Positions 21,543 to 30,509 of a stretch of DNA of 64,000 bases are shown here, in pieces (the stretch's first letter is position 1; the number at the start of each line of letters is the position of its first letter). This stretch comes from Rothia aeria (lineage in GTDB: Bacteria; Actinomycetota; Actinomycetes; Actinomycetales; Micrococcaceae). The notes under the pieces were generated by a model. That model was not told where the DNA came from, ran no database searches, and was given only the letters and a program-made list of their open reading frames with translations. The DNA lies in NCBI GenBank assembly GCA_002355935.1, contig AP017895.1, forward strand, positions 1,364,001 to 1,428,000, given 5' to 3'. A program made the translations under genes and the position numbers.

Positions 21543-22214
21543 CTAAGGTGCAGCGAAAAACTCCGCGTTTTTCAGCACGGGAAGCTCAATGTACGTGCCG
21601 TCCCAATCTATCTCAACACCGTGGCGCTCAAAAACCGGGAGGATGTGCTGGCGGATCACAGCACTATTAATGCGGTTATACTCCGCATCACTCATCTCTT
21701 CGAGCTCTTCGCCCGTTACAAAAGCCCCGCAGCTGAGACGGGTCTCGCCATTTTTAATGAGTTCTTCGGCCTCTTCGGGGCCGAGCGACACATACCCGTA
21801 CCAGGTATGCCCATCTTGCGGAGCCTCATGCGGTATGCCGCAACACCCGAAATCGGGGTTCATCTTAACACCCTGACGTTCGAGCTCAGCAAGTGAAAGG
21901 TTCAGGGGAGTGCCCGGCACCCCGCCTAAGGCGGCAATATAGGCACGGCGGGAATCAATGAGCTGCCTAATATAGGCGCGAACTTCCCCGTCCCAGTCAG
22001 CGGAACCATAGGCATCCCTGAGTGAGGGAGTCTCCCAGAAGTAATACTCATAACGGGCCGTATCAGACTCACCGGTGCTGAGCAGGCGCCAGAGGGCATC
22101 TTCTAAGGTGCCACGCTCTTCACCGGTCACAGGCCAGTGCGCCGGGATAGGCGGATCGATACGCGGTGCGTACCAGCTGTCACGGAATTCTGTGGTGATG
22201 ATATCGGTGGTCAT
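21543..22214 (-). CDS. DUF6891-like protein, paralogue 3 of 4 (intact)
   Basis: The only copy with no sign of interruption besides paralogue 4: 223 residues ending AEFFAAP. Family boxes are SWYAPRIDPPIPAHWPV, DSRRAYIAALGG, HTWYGYVSLGPEEAEEL and ERHGVEIDWDGTYIELP. The cysteine box is reduced to GCCGIPHE, grouping it with paralogue 1. A middle insert (about residues 60-85) differs from all other copies. Minus-strand like its neighbours but with its own terminator-like hairpin, so it may be a separate unit. Confidence 0.65.
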   Translation of the reverse strand: MTTDIITTEFRDSWYAPRIDPPIPAHWPVTGEERGTLEDALWRLLSTGESDTARYEYYFWETPSLRDAYGSADWDGEVRAYIRQLIDSRRAYIAALGGVPGTPLNLSLAELERQGVKMNPDFGCCGIPHEAPQDGHTWYGYVSLGPEEAEELIKNGETRLSCGAFVTGEELEEMSDAEYNRINSAVIRQHILPVFERHGVEIDWDGTYIELPVLKNAEFFAAP

Positions 22215-22671
22215 AGTTTCAGTGTAACCGGATATTTAATGCATGAAAAGCGTATATTTCTATAGAAACTTTAGCTAAATAAAAACTTTTTACAGAAATA
22301 AATGCTTCTCGAACCAAAAGAGGTCTTTAAAACTATAGACGGTTATTCATTGAGGATATCCTGCCACCAGATTATGAGCCAACATTTTGCGGCTGCAGCA
22401 CCGACATCTGCCGGTATTGCTCTTCCGCTAAGGCTGGTGGAGCGCATCGTGCCGCTCTTGCCGAATAGATGCTGTAATATCCAGTGTGATAAATTCCTGT
22501 TATTGCCTCAGTCAGCCTGTGGTGTCCTCCCGATCAAGTGGGGTGGTATGACGATAAGGCACCGAGCTGGTCTTTAGCTAGTCATATAATGACGTTTGTT
22601 CGCTGTAGTTTTGCTCCAGTAAAATTGTAGTAAATAATAAACATTATTATAATTTTTGCAGGAGATGAAAT
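22215..22671. other. AT-rich stretch with degraded coding fragments
   Basis: No intact gene. On the plus strand, fragments look protein-like only if frames are switched: one from ATG 22302 (LLEPKEVFKTIDGYS) continues in another frame as a Cys-rich piece with FCGCSTDICRYCSSAKAG, and a later frame gives VGWYDDKAPSWSLAS up to about 22630. They may be remains of one decayed gene or of several. I cannot assign a family. Confidence 0.3.
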
Positions 22672-22863
22672 ATGAGCGATAAAATAATATAAAATACTAC
22701 GAAAAATTATTATGTTGGAAGATGAAATATATGATTCTGATGCCCTGGGTAACTATGATGCTTTTATTTTAAAATGTATAAAATTCGCCGAGAAAAATAT
22801 TATTCCATTAAGCCAGTACAGGAAAGAACTGGAAGGTGTAATTAAACAATGCACAGACTTTTA
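22672..22863 (+). pseudogene. Small AT-rich unknown gene A
   Basis: ATG 22672 has GGAG nine bases upstream but stops after six codons. Adding one base near 22688 joins it to a frame that begins around ATG 22712 with MLEDEIYDSDALGN and ends QYRKELEGVIKQCTDF, giving ~64 residues. Base composition is far more AT-rich than the surrounding chromosome. The stop overlaps gene B (ATG 22849), so the two may be coupled. Function unknown; a small immunity or antitoxin role is only a guess from context. Confidence 0.35.
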
Positions 22864-23138
22864 GAAGGCAGAATTGGTAGATCTGAACTGGAAAAATATT
22901 ATATCCAACTAGGTAGAAAGATTCGCTTGTCAGGAAGCTTAGATAAAAAGAAAAAGAAATACATATTTTTATGTCTATTTTTCTTGACTCCAATTTCTTG
23001 CAAAATACGGCACCCGAGGAACAGCAAGATAGCGATATTTGTTATCTGTTATGTAACCTGTATAGGATAAAAGATGATCTTGAATTATGCAATACATTCT
23101 ATAGCAGTATTTGTTCGGTAGGGGCAGATGACGCATAA
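22849..23138 (+). pseudogene. Small AT-rich unknown gene B, frameshifted
   Basis: ATG 22849 overlaps the end of gene A. The frame LLEGRIGRSELEKYYIQLG runs into an A-rich tract near 22945; adding one A there leads to EIHIFMSIFLDSNFLQNT and a natural C terminus stopping at 23138. Without the addition the frame continues as a hydrophobic stretch to 23070 that looks artificial. The restored product is ~96 residues, acidic at its C terminus. I do not recognise it. Confidence 0.35.
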
Positions 23139-23228
23139 GTGAATATATAACTATCGGTACCCACAGGGAAACCAGTGCCCAACTGACGCAATAATCGGAT
23201 CTGCTCGCCAGCACGCCTGCGCCCTATT

Positions 23229-23468
23229 TTATTGAGGGATAAAATGCCTGCCGGTCGTAACGTAATCCATGGGGGTGAAATGTGTGGGAAGCTCCGCATT
23301 TTCAATAGCAAAAATATAGTTTCGATAAAATAGGCTATGCACTGAACGGTCATCTATTTTTAAAATATCTTCTTCAAAGTTTCTGGCAAGTTTCAACTGT
23401 GCGTTTTCCTTGTCAATATCCTTCCCAAGAGCGTAAAAAAGACCGATAATAATAAACAATAGCAACAC
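23229..23468 (-). CDS. Small putative membrane-anchored protein in AT-rich block
   Basis: A 79-residue frame starting with one hydrophobic segment (LLLFIIIGLFYALGK) followed by a charged domain (LKLARNFEEDILKIDD). Its GTG start at 23468 immediately follows an out-of-frame TAG. If the upstream SUKH-like gene has lost one base in its TTT run, that gene would stop exactly there and this gene would start at once, a natural coupled pair. Alternatively it is the frameshifted end of that gene. Function unknown. Confidence 0.35.
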   Translation of the reverse strand: MLLLFIIIGLFYALGKDIDKENAQLKLARNFEEDILKIDDRSVHSLFYRNYIFAIENAELPTHFTPMDYVTTGRHFIPQ

Positions 23469-23806
23469 CTAAATTGGTGCAATGATGAGTTTATAAACAG
23501 TGGTTCTTGAATATCTGAATAATGAAACGGGATAAGCCATACTTCTTTGTTTTTATTGACAGCAAAGAAACCATTGCTATTCTTTCCAAAAACAATAAAT
23601 TTATCTTTATTACTGTTTTCGACAATAACTTCTTCATCTTTGAAATTTATGAATTCAAATTTATCTTTATAGTAATTCTCCAACCTTGAATATTCGTTGC
23701 TTGCCATATCATTTAACAACTCGGAAAATGAATAAATTTGCTTATTGAAACTTTTTGAAATCTTATAGTCCGTACCTTTTAAATCACTCTCATTAATAAT
23801 CATCAA
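23393..23806 (-). CDS. SMI1/KNR4 (SUKH)-like immunity protein
   Basis: An AT-rich gene of 137 residues in the frame as written. The central part, DKFIVFGKNSNGFFAVN followed by EVWLIPFHYSD and then FINSSLHQF, follows the SUKH pattern of a beta-sheet core and a late 'ssS..eF' box. These proteins often neutralise secreted toxins. The last 25 residues after LHQF look unnatural; adding one T near 23471 would end the protein there (~112 residues). No toxin gene is seen next to it. The family call is tentative. Confidence 0.45.
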   Translation of the reverse strand: MMIINESDLKGTDYKISKSFNKQIYSFSELLNDMASNEYSRLENYYKDKFEFINFKDEEVIVENSNKDKFIVFGKNSNGFFAVNKNKEVWLIPFHYSDIQEPLFINSSLHQFRCCYCLLLSVFFTLLGRILTRKTHS

Positions 23807-23863
23807 ATATTCCTTATTGGGCAGATTCCTTCTGCAGATTTGCGGCTCATATCTGGTAAATTG

Positions 23864-24574
23864 CTACGGGATATGGCTAAACTGCGATGAGAATACCTGT
23901 GGCCGTACAGAATAAGAGCCTTCCCAATCTACCCATAATCCGTGCTGCTCGAACACCGGAAGTACCTTTTCGCGCAATAGTTTTACACTCAAACTCTCGT
24001 ACTGCTGCTCTTGGGTTTGGGCATCAAGTGCGTCCCACTGCGGCTCAGTAAAATATGCATCCAGAAAAACCCCATAATTGAGGCCTACCGATCCGCTCTC
24101 GTATGCTGATTCAGCATCCTGTTCGTGGTAGAAAACGTACCCGTACCAAGTGCGTGAATCATCTCTCTCATCCCAGATTTCGGCTGAACCACACGAACCG
24201 CAACAGGTAAAACACTCCCGTGCCACCACGCCCTCATGCGCTAAAGCGTCAAATGCCAACGTTAAATCATTATTCCGAGGCTCCAGTCCAATAGCTGCAG
24301 CATAGGCGCGGCGTGCGTTAATAAGCTGCTGGGCGTACTCTGTTATCTCTTCCCTGTATTTTTCACCCAAGCCAGCGTTCTCATCGGGCAAAACATAATC
24401 AAATACTTCCACATACGCTTCCGGGGTAGATGCGCCGTGCAGAAGCATCTCCCACAGAAGCTCTTCAAGCTCGGTGCGGCTCTGGTCGTTGAGCCCCCAA
24501 TGTTCTGGGAGAGGCGGGTCAAGACGCGGGGTATACCAAAGACTGAGCTGATGATCGTCACACTGCTTATTCAT
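23864..24574 (-). CDS. DUF6891-like protein, paralogue 4 of 4 (intact)
   Basis: 236 residues from ATG 24574 (an ATG at 24580 is also in frame). Family boxes are LSLWYTPRLDPPLPEHWGL, NARRAYAAAIGL, RTWYGYVFYHEQDAESA and VFEQHGLWVDWEGS, ending FSHIP. It has the full cysteine box CCGSCGSAEIWDE, like paralogue 2, suggesting a metal site shared by these two. The two cysteine-rich copies (2 and 4) differ from copies 1 and 3 across the same region. It is separated from the others by the AT-rich block. Confidence 0.65.
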   Translation of the reverse strand: MNKQCDDHQLSLWYTPRLDPPLPEHWGLNDQSRTELEELLWEMLLHGASTPEAYVEVFDYVLPDENAGLGEKYREEITEYAQQLINARRAYAAAIGLEPRNNDLTLAFDALAHEGVVARECFTCCGSCGSAEIWDERDDSRTWYGYVFYHEQDAESAYESGSVGLNYGVFLDAYFTEPQWDALDAQTQEQQYESLSVKLLREKVLPVFEQHGLWVDWEGSYSVRPQVFSSQFSHIP

Positions 24575-24597
24575 ACCCATATATTAGCTGTTGTGCC

Positions 24598-24717
24598 GGG
24601 GCGCTGCGCTGCTAGGTCCAGCAGCACTGGCGGCACCTGGTGACAATGCGGGGTACTCCGGTCCGTACTGCACGCCATTCGAACATGCAGATATGTACCA
24701 CCAGCTCCCCTAGCGTA
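24598..24717 (+). pseudogene. Fragment duplicated from the SLH-repeat protein gene
   Basis: About 118 bp here match 26957-27075, the signal-peptide end and mature N terminus of the SLH-repeat protein, with roughly ten differences. The fragment still reads AALAAPGDNAGYSGPY and stops at a TAG near 24717. There is no start codon or downstream coding part, so it is a remnant of a second gene copy or of a recombination event. It lies between paralogue 4 and the protease. Confidence 0.8.
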
Positions 24718-24835
24718 GCTATTGAGCCGGGCGGCAGGTAGCACTGGGAGAGATTTTACTGTTAGCTTTCGTATGATGTATAATTTTCGTCAGATAGATG
24801 TATCTATATATATTCACTCAAGTTTTGAAAGGCTA

Positions 24836-26816
24836 ATGATGGTCTTTGCGTTAATCAGTGATAAAAAGTTAAGTATTAGAAAGCTAGTTTCTGTAACTAC
24901 TTTAGGATTTTTTGTTTGGGACGTCATATGTGCCTGCTCTTAGTTTTGAGTCATCTAGTGCCAGTAGCTCACTAACAAATATCAAGTACAGTTTTTCTGA
25001 CTCATCACAGGGTTTATATAACCAATTTATTGTGACGTTTTCACATGGCTTTGTTGCCCAGCATGCTCCTAATACGGATACGTTGCTAAGCAACATTGAG
25101 TCTAATAATATGGTGGATGCAATTAAGTATAATTTTGCCGATAAATTTGGCTACACTGTTTCCTATAGTCATACGATTGCTATAAAAAACTCTGTAGTAA
25201 TTAATATATAAATTATATTAGTTCAGACAATATTGATTCTTTTATAGAATCAGCTAAAGATATCTCTGGTGTTGAAGATATTTTTCCAGACTATAATATA
25301 GATTATCAGGGAATCTCTGACCCTGAGATGAACGAGTCTTCTCAGAATCAACAAGAAGATACTCCTGTACCTGATCTTTCTGCATATTCAAAAACTATGT
25401 CACTCCAAATGATGAATACTTTGATAAGCAATGGGATTTACATGGTGAATATGGAATTAATGTAAAGTCCGCATGGCAACGCTCCCTGGGTGATAACGTT
25501 ACAGTTGCAGTTATCGATACTGGTGTCAATCATCATCCTGATCTGGTTAATAATATTGTTCCGGGTTACGACTTTTTATCTGATGCTATACAAGCAGACG
25601 ATGGTGATGGGCGCGACTCAGATCCTTCGGATAGTGCGATGGTGCCTAAAAATGGAATCTGTTCTAATGGGCGAAAAGCAGAAAGTTATATGCGTTGGCA
25701 TGGTACTCATATTGCGGGTACTATCGCAGCTTCAGCAAATAATAAATTGGTATATCTGGGATTTCTCCCAATGCGAAGATTCTGCCTGTACGTGCTTTTG
25801 GGCCTTGTGGAACTAGGTTCTCGGATGTTACTGATGCGATAAAATGGGCTGGGGGTCTGAAGGTGCAAGATACTCCAGAAAATAGGTATCCTGCTCAAGT
25901 TATTAACCTGTCGTTTGGCTCATATTTAAATTCTGGCAGTAAATGTTTTAAAGGATATCAGGACATATTTGATGAATTGCATGCTAAGGGTATCGTGGTT
26001 GTAGCATCTGCTGGTAATAAGAACCTTGACGTCAAATATTTTACCCCTGCAAATTGTAATCATGTTATTTCTGTAAGTTCTACTACTCGAATGGGTGAGC
26101 GGCCTGTTGCCTCATACGGTTCTAGCGTTAGCATAAGTGCTCCTGGAGGGACTCATGCTCCTAATCAAGGTATATTTTCTACTTTTAATACAGGAATGAT
26201 TTCTGTTGGAGAGCATAACTACAGCGAGAACGCGGGTACTTCTATGGCTGCTCCTCATATTAGTGCTATTGCTGCTTTGGCTAAATCAGTCAACCCAGAT
26301 GCTACTCCTGATCGTATACTTTCTGCGATGCAGAAAAGTGCTCAAAACCGTCCTATACAAAACTGTGATCAGTATAGCTGTGGTCCTGGTATTGTAGATG
26401 CGGGCAAGACACTGGAATATCTGGACAATCCTGTAAAGAACCCTGATCCATGGAATAATGGTCCAATATTTTACGATATACATAAAAACATGCCATTTTA
26501 TCAAGAGATTCAGTGGATAGGAGCGCAGGGTATTACTACTGGATACCCTGATGGCACATTCCACCCAGCAGATAATGTAGAACGTGGCGCAATGGCAGCG
26601 TTTTTCTACCGATATGCAGGACAGCCAGAGTATGTGATGCCAAGCACTTCTCCATTCAGGGATGTTTCGGTTGGCAGCAGTTTCTATCGAGAGATTACCT
26701 GGTTGCATTCTACTGGTATAGCTAATGGGTGGCAGGATGGGACGTACCGTCCTGTAGACCCCATCCGCCGTGATGCAATGGCAGCTTTTATTTATCGCTA
26801 CGCTCACAAGAAGTAA
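24836..26816 (+). pseudogene. Secreted S8 (subtilisin) family serine protease with SLH-like repeats, frameshifted
   Basis: A secreted subtilase of ~660 residues if four single-base losses are corrected (near 24910 in a T-run, 25205, 25392 in an A-run, 25754). Order: signal peptide from ATG 24836 (GAAAGG upstream), an I9-like propeptide (YNQFIVTFSHGFVAQ...), and the catalytic domain with Asp in VAVIDTGVNHHPDL, His in WHGTHIAGTIAAS and Ser in GTSMAAPHISAIAAL. Two SLH-like repeats end the protein (ITTGYPDGTFHPADNVERGA; IANGWQDGTYRPVDPI), probably for cell-wall attachment. GC content is visibly lower than in flanking genes, suggesting transfer. All catalytic residues are present. Confidence 0.8.
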
Positions 26817-26895
26817 ATACGCAGTGTGCGCGGTGTATCTAAAGGTCAAAATACGTTAGGGGTGTGCCGCACGCGCTATGGTGAAAGAGATAACA

Positions 26896-27921
26896 ATGAA
26901 AAAAGTAACTACTCGTAGAACCTCTCAGGCAGTAGGTACTGCCATGTGCGCTGTTGCACTGGGAGCTACGCTGCTAGGCCCAGCAGCACTGGCAGCACCT
27001 GGTGACAATGCGGGGTACTCCGGTCCGTACTGTGCGCCATTCGAACATGCAGATATGTACTACCAGCTTTTCCCCATCACGTTCACCGCTGCGGCTATTG
27101 AGGATGCGAAAGCCCAAACCGAGCATCGTGGGTGGAACAATGAGCAGATACACCAGTACTTGGTGGCCCAGCTGAGTCAGAAACTCACCGAGGATAACTA
27201 TCCTGTGAATATCCAGTACTACAGCTACATACAATCTGGAGACAGAAACTATGCTGAAGTAGAAGTATCCCACTTTGTCACCGCCGCGCAGGGCAAGGGA
27301 CTTCTGCAGAAACTGCTCTCATACCCCACCGTTCAAGAAGCTCAGGTGCAGCCTGTCCCACACCCAACCGTTGACGGCCCCTGCCGATTTAGTGATGTGC
27401 CCCAAAATCATCCGTTCTACGAAGAAATCACGTGGCTAGAGTACCGAAATATCACCACCGGCTGGGCCGATGGTACCTACCGACCGCTGAATAATATTGA
27501 GCGCGGGGCGGTTGCTGCTTTCTTCTACCGGCTGGCGGGTTCGCCGGAGGTTACCTTGCCCGCCGCCTCACCTTTTACCGATGTGAACCCCTCGCACCAG
27601 TTTTACCATGAGATTGTGTGGATGCATCAGCAGGGTCTTACTACCGGCTGGGCCGATGGCACCTACCGACCGCAAGACGCGGTTACTCGCGAGGCAATGG
27701 CCGCATTCTTCTACCGTTACGCTGGTAAACCTGACTATGTAGTGGTTGGGCCAGTTTTTAAGGACGTGCCTCATGATGGCGCATTCTACCGCGAAATTAA
27801 CTGGCTACGTTCAAGCGGCATTACTACCGGCTGGGCCGATGGCACCTACCGCCCTAGTGAGCCGATTCACCGTGACGCAATGGCTGCGTTTATCTACCGC
27901 TACGCGCATCTTGACACCTAA
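26896..27921 (+). CDS. Secreted protein with three S-layer-homology repeats
   Basis: 341 residues from ATG 26896. A signal peptide ends near LLGPAALAA. The unknown ~110-residue N-terminal domain (about 35-150) has two to three alpha/beta segments. Three SLH-type repeats follow, each with the core ITTGWADGTYRP or LTTGWADGTYRP and a closing AAFFYR or AAFIYRY. They probably hold it to cell-wall polymers. An ATG at 26878 is also open but would precede the signal peptide. It follows the protease on the same strand, shares its repeat type, and has higher GC. Its N-terminal domain is not one I recognise. Confidence 0.82.
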   Translation: MKKVTTRRTSQAVGTAMCAVALGATLLGPAALAAPGDNAGYSGPYCAPFEHADMYYQLFPITFTAAAIEDAKAQTEHRGWNNEQIHQYLVAQLSQKLTEDNYPVNIQYYSYIQSGDRNYAEVEVSHFVTAAQGKGLLQKLLSYPTVQEAQVQPVPHPTVDGPCRFSDVPQNHPFYEEITWLEYRNITTGWADGTYRPLNNIERGAVAAFFYRLAGSPEVTLPAASPFTDVNPSHQFYHEIVWMHQQGLTTGWADGTYRPQDAVTREAMAAFFYRYAGKPDYVVVGPVFKDVPHDGAFYREINWLRSSGITTGWADGTYRPSEPIHRDAMAAFIYRYAHLDT

Positions 27922-27944
27922 ATCATCCGCATATTACACGTGCA

Positions 27945-27999
27945 GAGGCGACATTCTTACCGGGGCATACTACAGGGAACCCACTAAGAATGTCGCCTC
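27945..27999. terminator. Bidirectional hairpin between convergent genes
   Basis: GAGGCGACATTCTTA pairs perfectly over 15 bp with TAAGAATGTCGCCTC around a 25-base loop. It sits between the SLH-repeat gene (plus) and pncA (minus), so it can serve both. No long U-run follows on either strand. Confidence 0.7.
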
Positions 28000-28034
28000 G
28001 TACTCTAAAAGCGCTCACGATGAGCGGGACGCGC

Positions 28035-28660
28035 TTACAGCGCCTGCTTGACCGTGATGCCCTCGTCCTCCATCTCGGCGATTATTTCGTCGAGCTTATT
28101 CTCGTGCACGGGGGCCGTCAGGTCGATCAGCACACGGGTCTCATACCCGGCATCCACCGCATCCTTAGCGGTTGCCAGCACACAGTAGTCGGTGGCGATA
28201 CCCACAATATCGACATCCTGTATCTCGTGTTCATCCAGCCAGTCTGCCAGCGGGGTTTTCGGGCCTTCGTCATCCAGTGTGGCGCCTGGCTCATGCTCAC
28301 CGGTCATGACCGATTCCTCGGGGCCTGTAGCCCCTCGAACCCTGAATATGCAGCCTCATACCGGCCCTTACGGAAATACGCTTCGATGTAGTCGGTATCA
28401 AGATTCGGGTGAATCTCGGCTCCTTCGGTATTCGCCACGCAGTGCACCGGCCAGGAATCCACAAAATCCGGGGTGTCAGAGAAATGCGCGCCCGGGTCAA
28501 TATGCCAGTCCTGGGTGGCCACAACCGCCTCGTACCGGTGGTGGTTATCCTCAACGTATTCGCTAATGAGCGAGGCAACCTTGGCTCCCCGGTCGGTTGC
28601 CAACGCCCCACCGGCGCAGAAATCGTTCTGAACATCAACAATAATGAGTGCTTTTGCCAT
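28035..28660 (-). pseudogene. pncA: Nicotinamidase, frameshifted
   Basis: Nicotinamidase converts nicotinamide to nicotinate in NAD salvage. The N-terminal frame from ATG 28660 has LIIVDVQNDFCAGGALA with the catalytic Asp, a metal-binding DWHIDPGAHF, and the catalytic Lys in YFRKGRYEAAYSGFEG. Adding one C in the CCCC near 28319 joins it to the second frame, which has the nucleophile in GIATDYCVLATA. The restored enzyme is ~209 residues. It lies 57 bp after pncB on the same strand, forming a salvage operon. Confidence 0.88.
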
Positions 28661-28717
28661 GAGACTATCCTAGAAAATCCTTGGGGCTCAGTGAAAGGGG
28701 GGACAGTTGCTAAAGAA

Positions 28718-30016
28718 CTATATGAACTCGGTGGGGATCACCGGCTCACCCTCCGAGAGACGGCGGGCCGCCTCGGGGAGCTCTGCCAGTGAACGCTGAT
28801 GCCGTGCGGCGGCGGCACGTACCGCATCCTCGCCCGTAAAACCAGGCAGGTGTTCACCATCCACCACAAAATCCACCATGAGCGGGCGGGTATTCTCGAC
28901 CTGTGCCGGATCCTCGGTGATGCTCAGTAGCTCTGCACTGGCTATTCCCATGGGGGAGAGCTTACGCGCGGCGCGTTTAGCACCGCCCACCGATGCCTTA
29001 CCGGCGGAGGCCTTTGCCACGGGCTCCATCTCGCCCGCCGAGTTCTCGCGCGCCACCACCTTATACACCATGGAAGAGGTCGGTGCCCCGGAGCCGGTCA
29101 CCAGTTTGGTTCCCACCCCGTATGAATCCACGGGGGCCGCCGCTAGGGAGGCGATGGCGTACTCGTCAAGGTCGCTGGTGACCGTAATCTTTGTGTGCTC
29201 GTTCCCTAAAGAATCGAGCAGCTCACGCACTCGCTGCGCGGTTGCCACCAGGTCACCGGAATCCAGGCGTACCCCGCCGAGCTCCTCGCCCGCTAGTTCA
29301 ACGGCGGTGCGTACCGCATTATCCACATCGTAAGTATCGACTAGCAAGGTGGTGCGTGCACCCAGCGAACGCAGCTGAGCTTCGAACGCTTCCCGCTCCG
29401 AGTCGTGAAGCAGGGTAAAGGCGTGGGCGCTGGTACCGACGGTTTCAAGCCCGTACCGGCGGCCTGCCTCAAGGTTGGAGGTTGCGGCAAATCCTGCAAT
29501 AGCGGCGGCGCGGGCAGCAGATACCGCGGCGCGTTCATGGGCTCGTCGCGAACCCATCTCAATGCAGGGGCGGGTTCCGGCGGCGGCGCTCATGCGCGAA
29601 GCGGCAGAGGCGACCGCTGAGTCGTAATTTAGGATCGACAGCAGATAGGTTTCAAGGACGCACGCCTGCGCGAACGTTGCCTCAACCTGCAGCACGGGGG
29701 AGTGGGGGAAGAATAACTCGCCCTCAGCGTAGCCGCGTACTGTGCCGGTGAACTCAAAATTTTCGAGATATTTCAGGGTTTGGGTGTTCACAATATTGCG
29801 GGCCGCCAAGAACGATAGCTCTTCGTCATCGAAACGGAACTTATCGAGTCCTTCAAGAAAACGCCCTGTTCCAGCGAGCACCCCGTAGCGGCGGCCTGCT
29901 GGCAGTCGCCGGGTGAACACTTCGAAGGTGCACATGCGGTGAGCCGCCCCTGAGGCGAGCGCGGCCTGCAGCATAGTTAATTCATAATGGTCGGTGAGCA
30001 GTGAGGTTGTTGCCAT
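28718..30016 (-). CDS. pncB: Nicotinate phosphoribosyltransferase
   Basis: Makes nicotinate mononucleotide from nicotinate and PRPP. Start ATG 30016 gives MATTSLLTDHYELTMLQAAL, the typical family N terminus; ATG 30025 is also in frame. Other family boxes are EMGSRRAHERAAV, VGTSAHAFTLLH and GVRLDSGDLVA. Length 432 residues is normal for the actinobacterial type. Upstream of pncA in the same operon, so both steps of nicotinamide salvage are encoded together. Divergent from clpS. Confidence 0.93.
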   Translation of the reverse strand: MATTSLLTDHYELTMLQAALASGAAHRMCTFEVFTRRLPAGRRYGVLAGTGRFLEGLDKFRFDDEELSFLAARNIVNTQTLKYLENFEFTGTVRGYAEGELFFPHSPVLQVEATFAQACVLETYLLSILNYDSAVASAASRMSAAAGTRPCIEMGSRRAHERAAVSAARAAAIAGFAATSNLEAGRRYGLETVGTSAHAFTLLHDSEREAFEAQLRSLGARTTLLVDTYDVDNAVRTAVELAGEELGGVRLDSGDLVATAQRVRELLDSLGNEHTKITVTSDLDEYAIASLAAAPVDSYGVGTKLVTGSGAPTSSMVYKVVARENSAGEMEPVAKASAGKASVGGAKRAARKLSPMGIASAELLSITEDPAQVENTRPLMVDFVVDGEHLPGFTGEDAVRAAAARHQRSLAELPEAARRLSEGEPVIPTEFI

Positions 30017-30167
30017 ACACCTCATTCTAGAGGGGTGGGCGGCTCAAAACAGCATTGTGAAGGTGTGTTGTCCATGACATACGGTAAAAATGACCATAAG
30101 AGTTCGCTGTGAACCGAAACCCATAAAAAATAAGGGAAGCAGGCAGATTATGCGGTACAATCGGCCC

Positions 30168-30509
30168 ATGAGTAGCACGCCCGTCCACACCATCATCACC
30201 CCGCCAGTGCTGTCTGCACACACACTCGGTGAAACCGATCTTGATACCCACTTGAGTGACTCACTTGAACTCAATACGCCGTGGCAAGTGATCGTGTGGA
30301 ACGACCCCGTGAACCTCATGACCTATGTGTCCTATGTTTTCCGTTCACACTTTGGGTTCAGCCGTGCTCGCGCTGAAGAACTTATGCTCCAGGTGCACCA
30401 TAACGGTAAAGCCATAGTATTTACCGGCAGTCGTGAAGAAGCCGAAAAACATACCCACGCCATGCACGGCTGGGGGCTGCAGGCAACCTTCGAGAAAGTT
30501 GATAACTAA
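30168..30509 (+). CDS. clpS: ATP-dependent Clp protease adaptor ClpS
   Basis: ClpS delivers N-degron substrates to the Clp chaperone. The core WQVIVWNDPVNLMTYVSYVF and the later MLQVHHNGKAIVFTG are family hallmarks, including the N-degron pocket residues. ATG 30168 gives 113 residues, with a ~38-residue N-terminal extension. The stop overlaps the next start (TAATG), linking it to the DUF2017 gene, as in most Actinobacteria. Confidence 0.93.
   Translation: MSSTPVHTIITPPVLSAHTLGETDLDTHLSDSLELNTPWQVIVWNDPVNLMTYVSYVFRSHFGFSRARAEELMLQVHHNGKAIVFTGSREEAEKHTHAMHGWGLQATFEKVDN

Noticed and set aside
26904-27921. SLH repeats considered as a DNA repeat or CRISPR-like array
   Set aside because: The repetition is at protein level with ~170-bp period and drifted codons; no CRISPR direct repeats or spacers are seen anywhere in the window.
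19814-27921. Integrated prophage or transposon
   Set aside because: Despite atypical composition I find no integrase, transposase, terminal inverted repeats or tRNA-linked attachment site in this interval.
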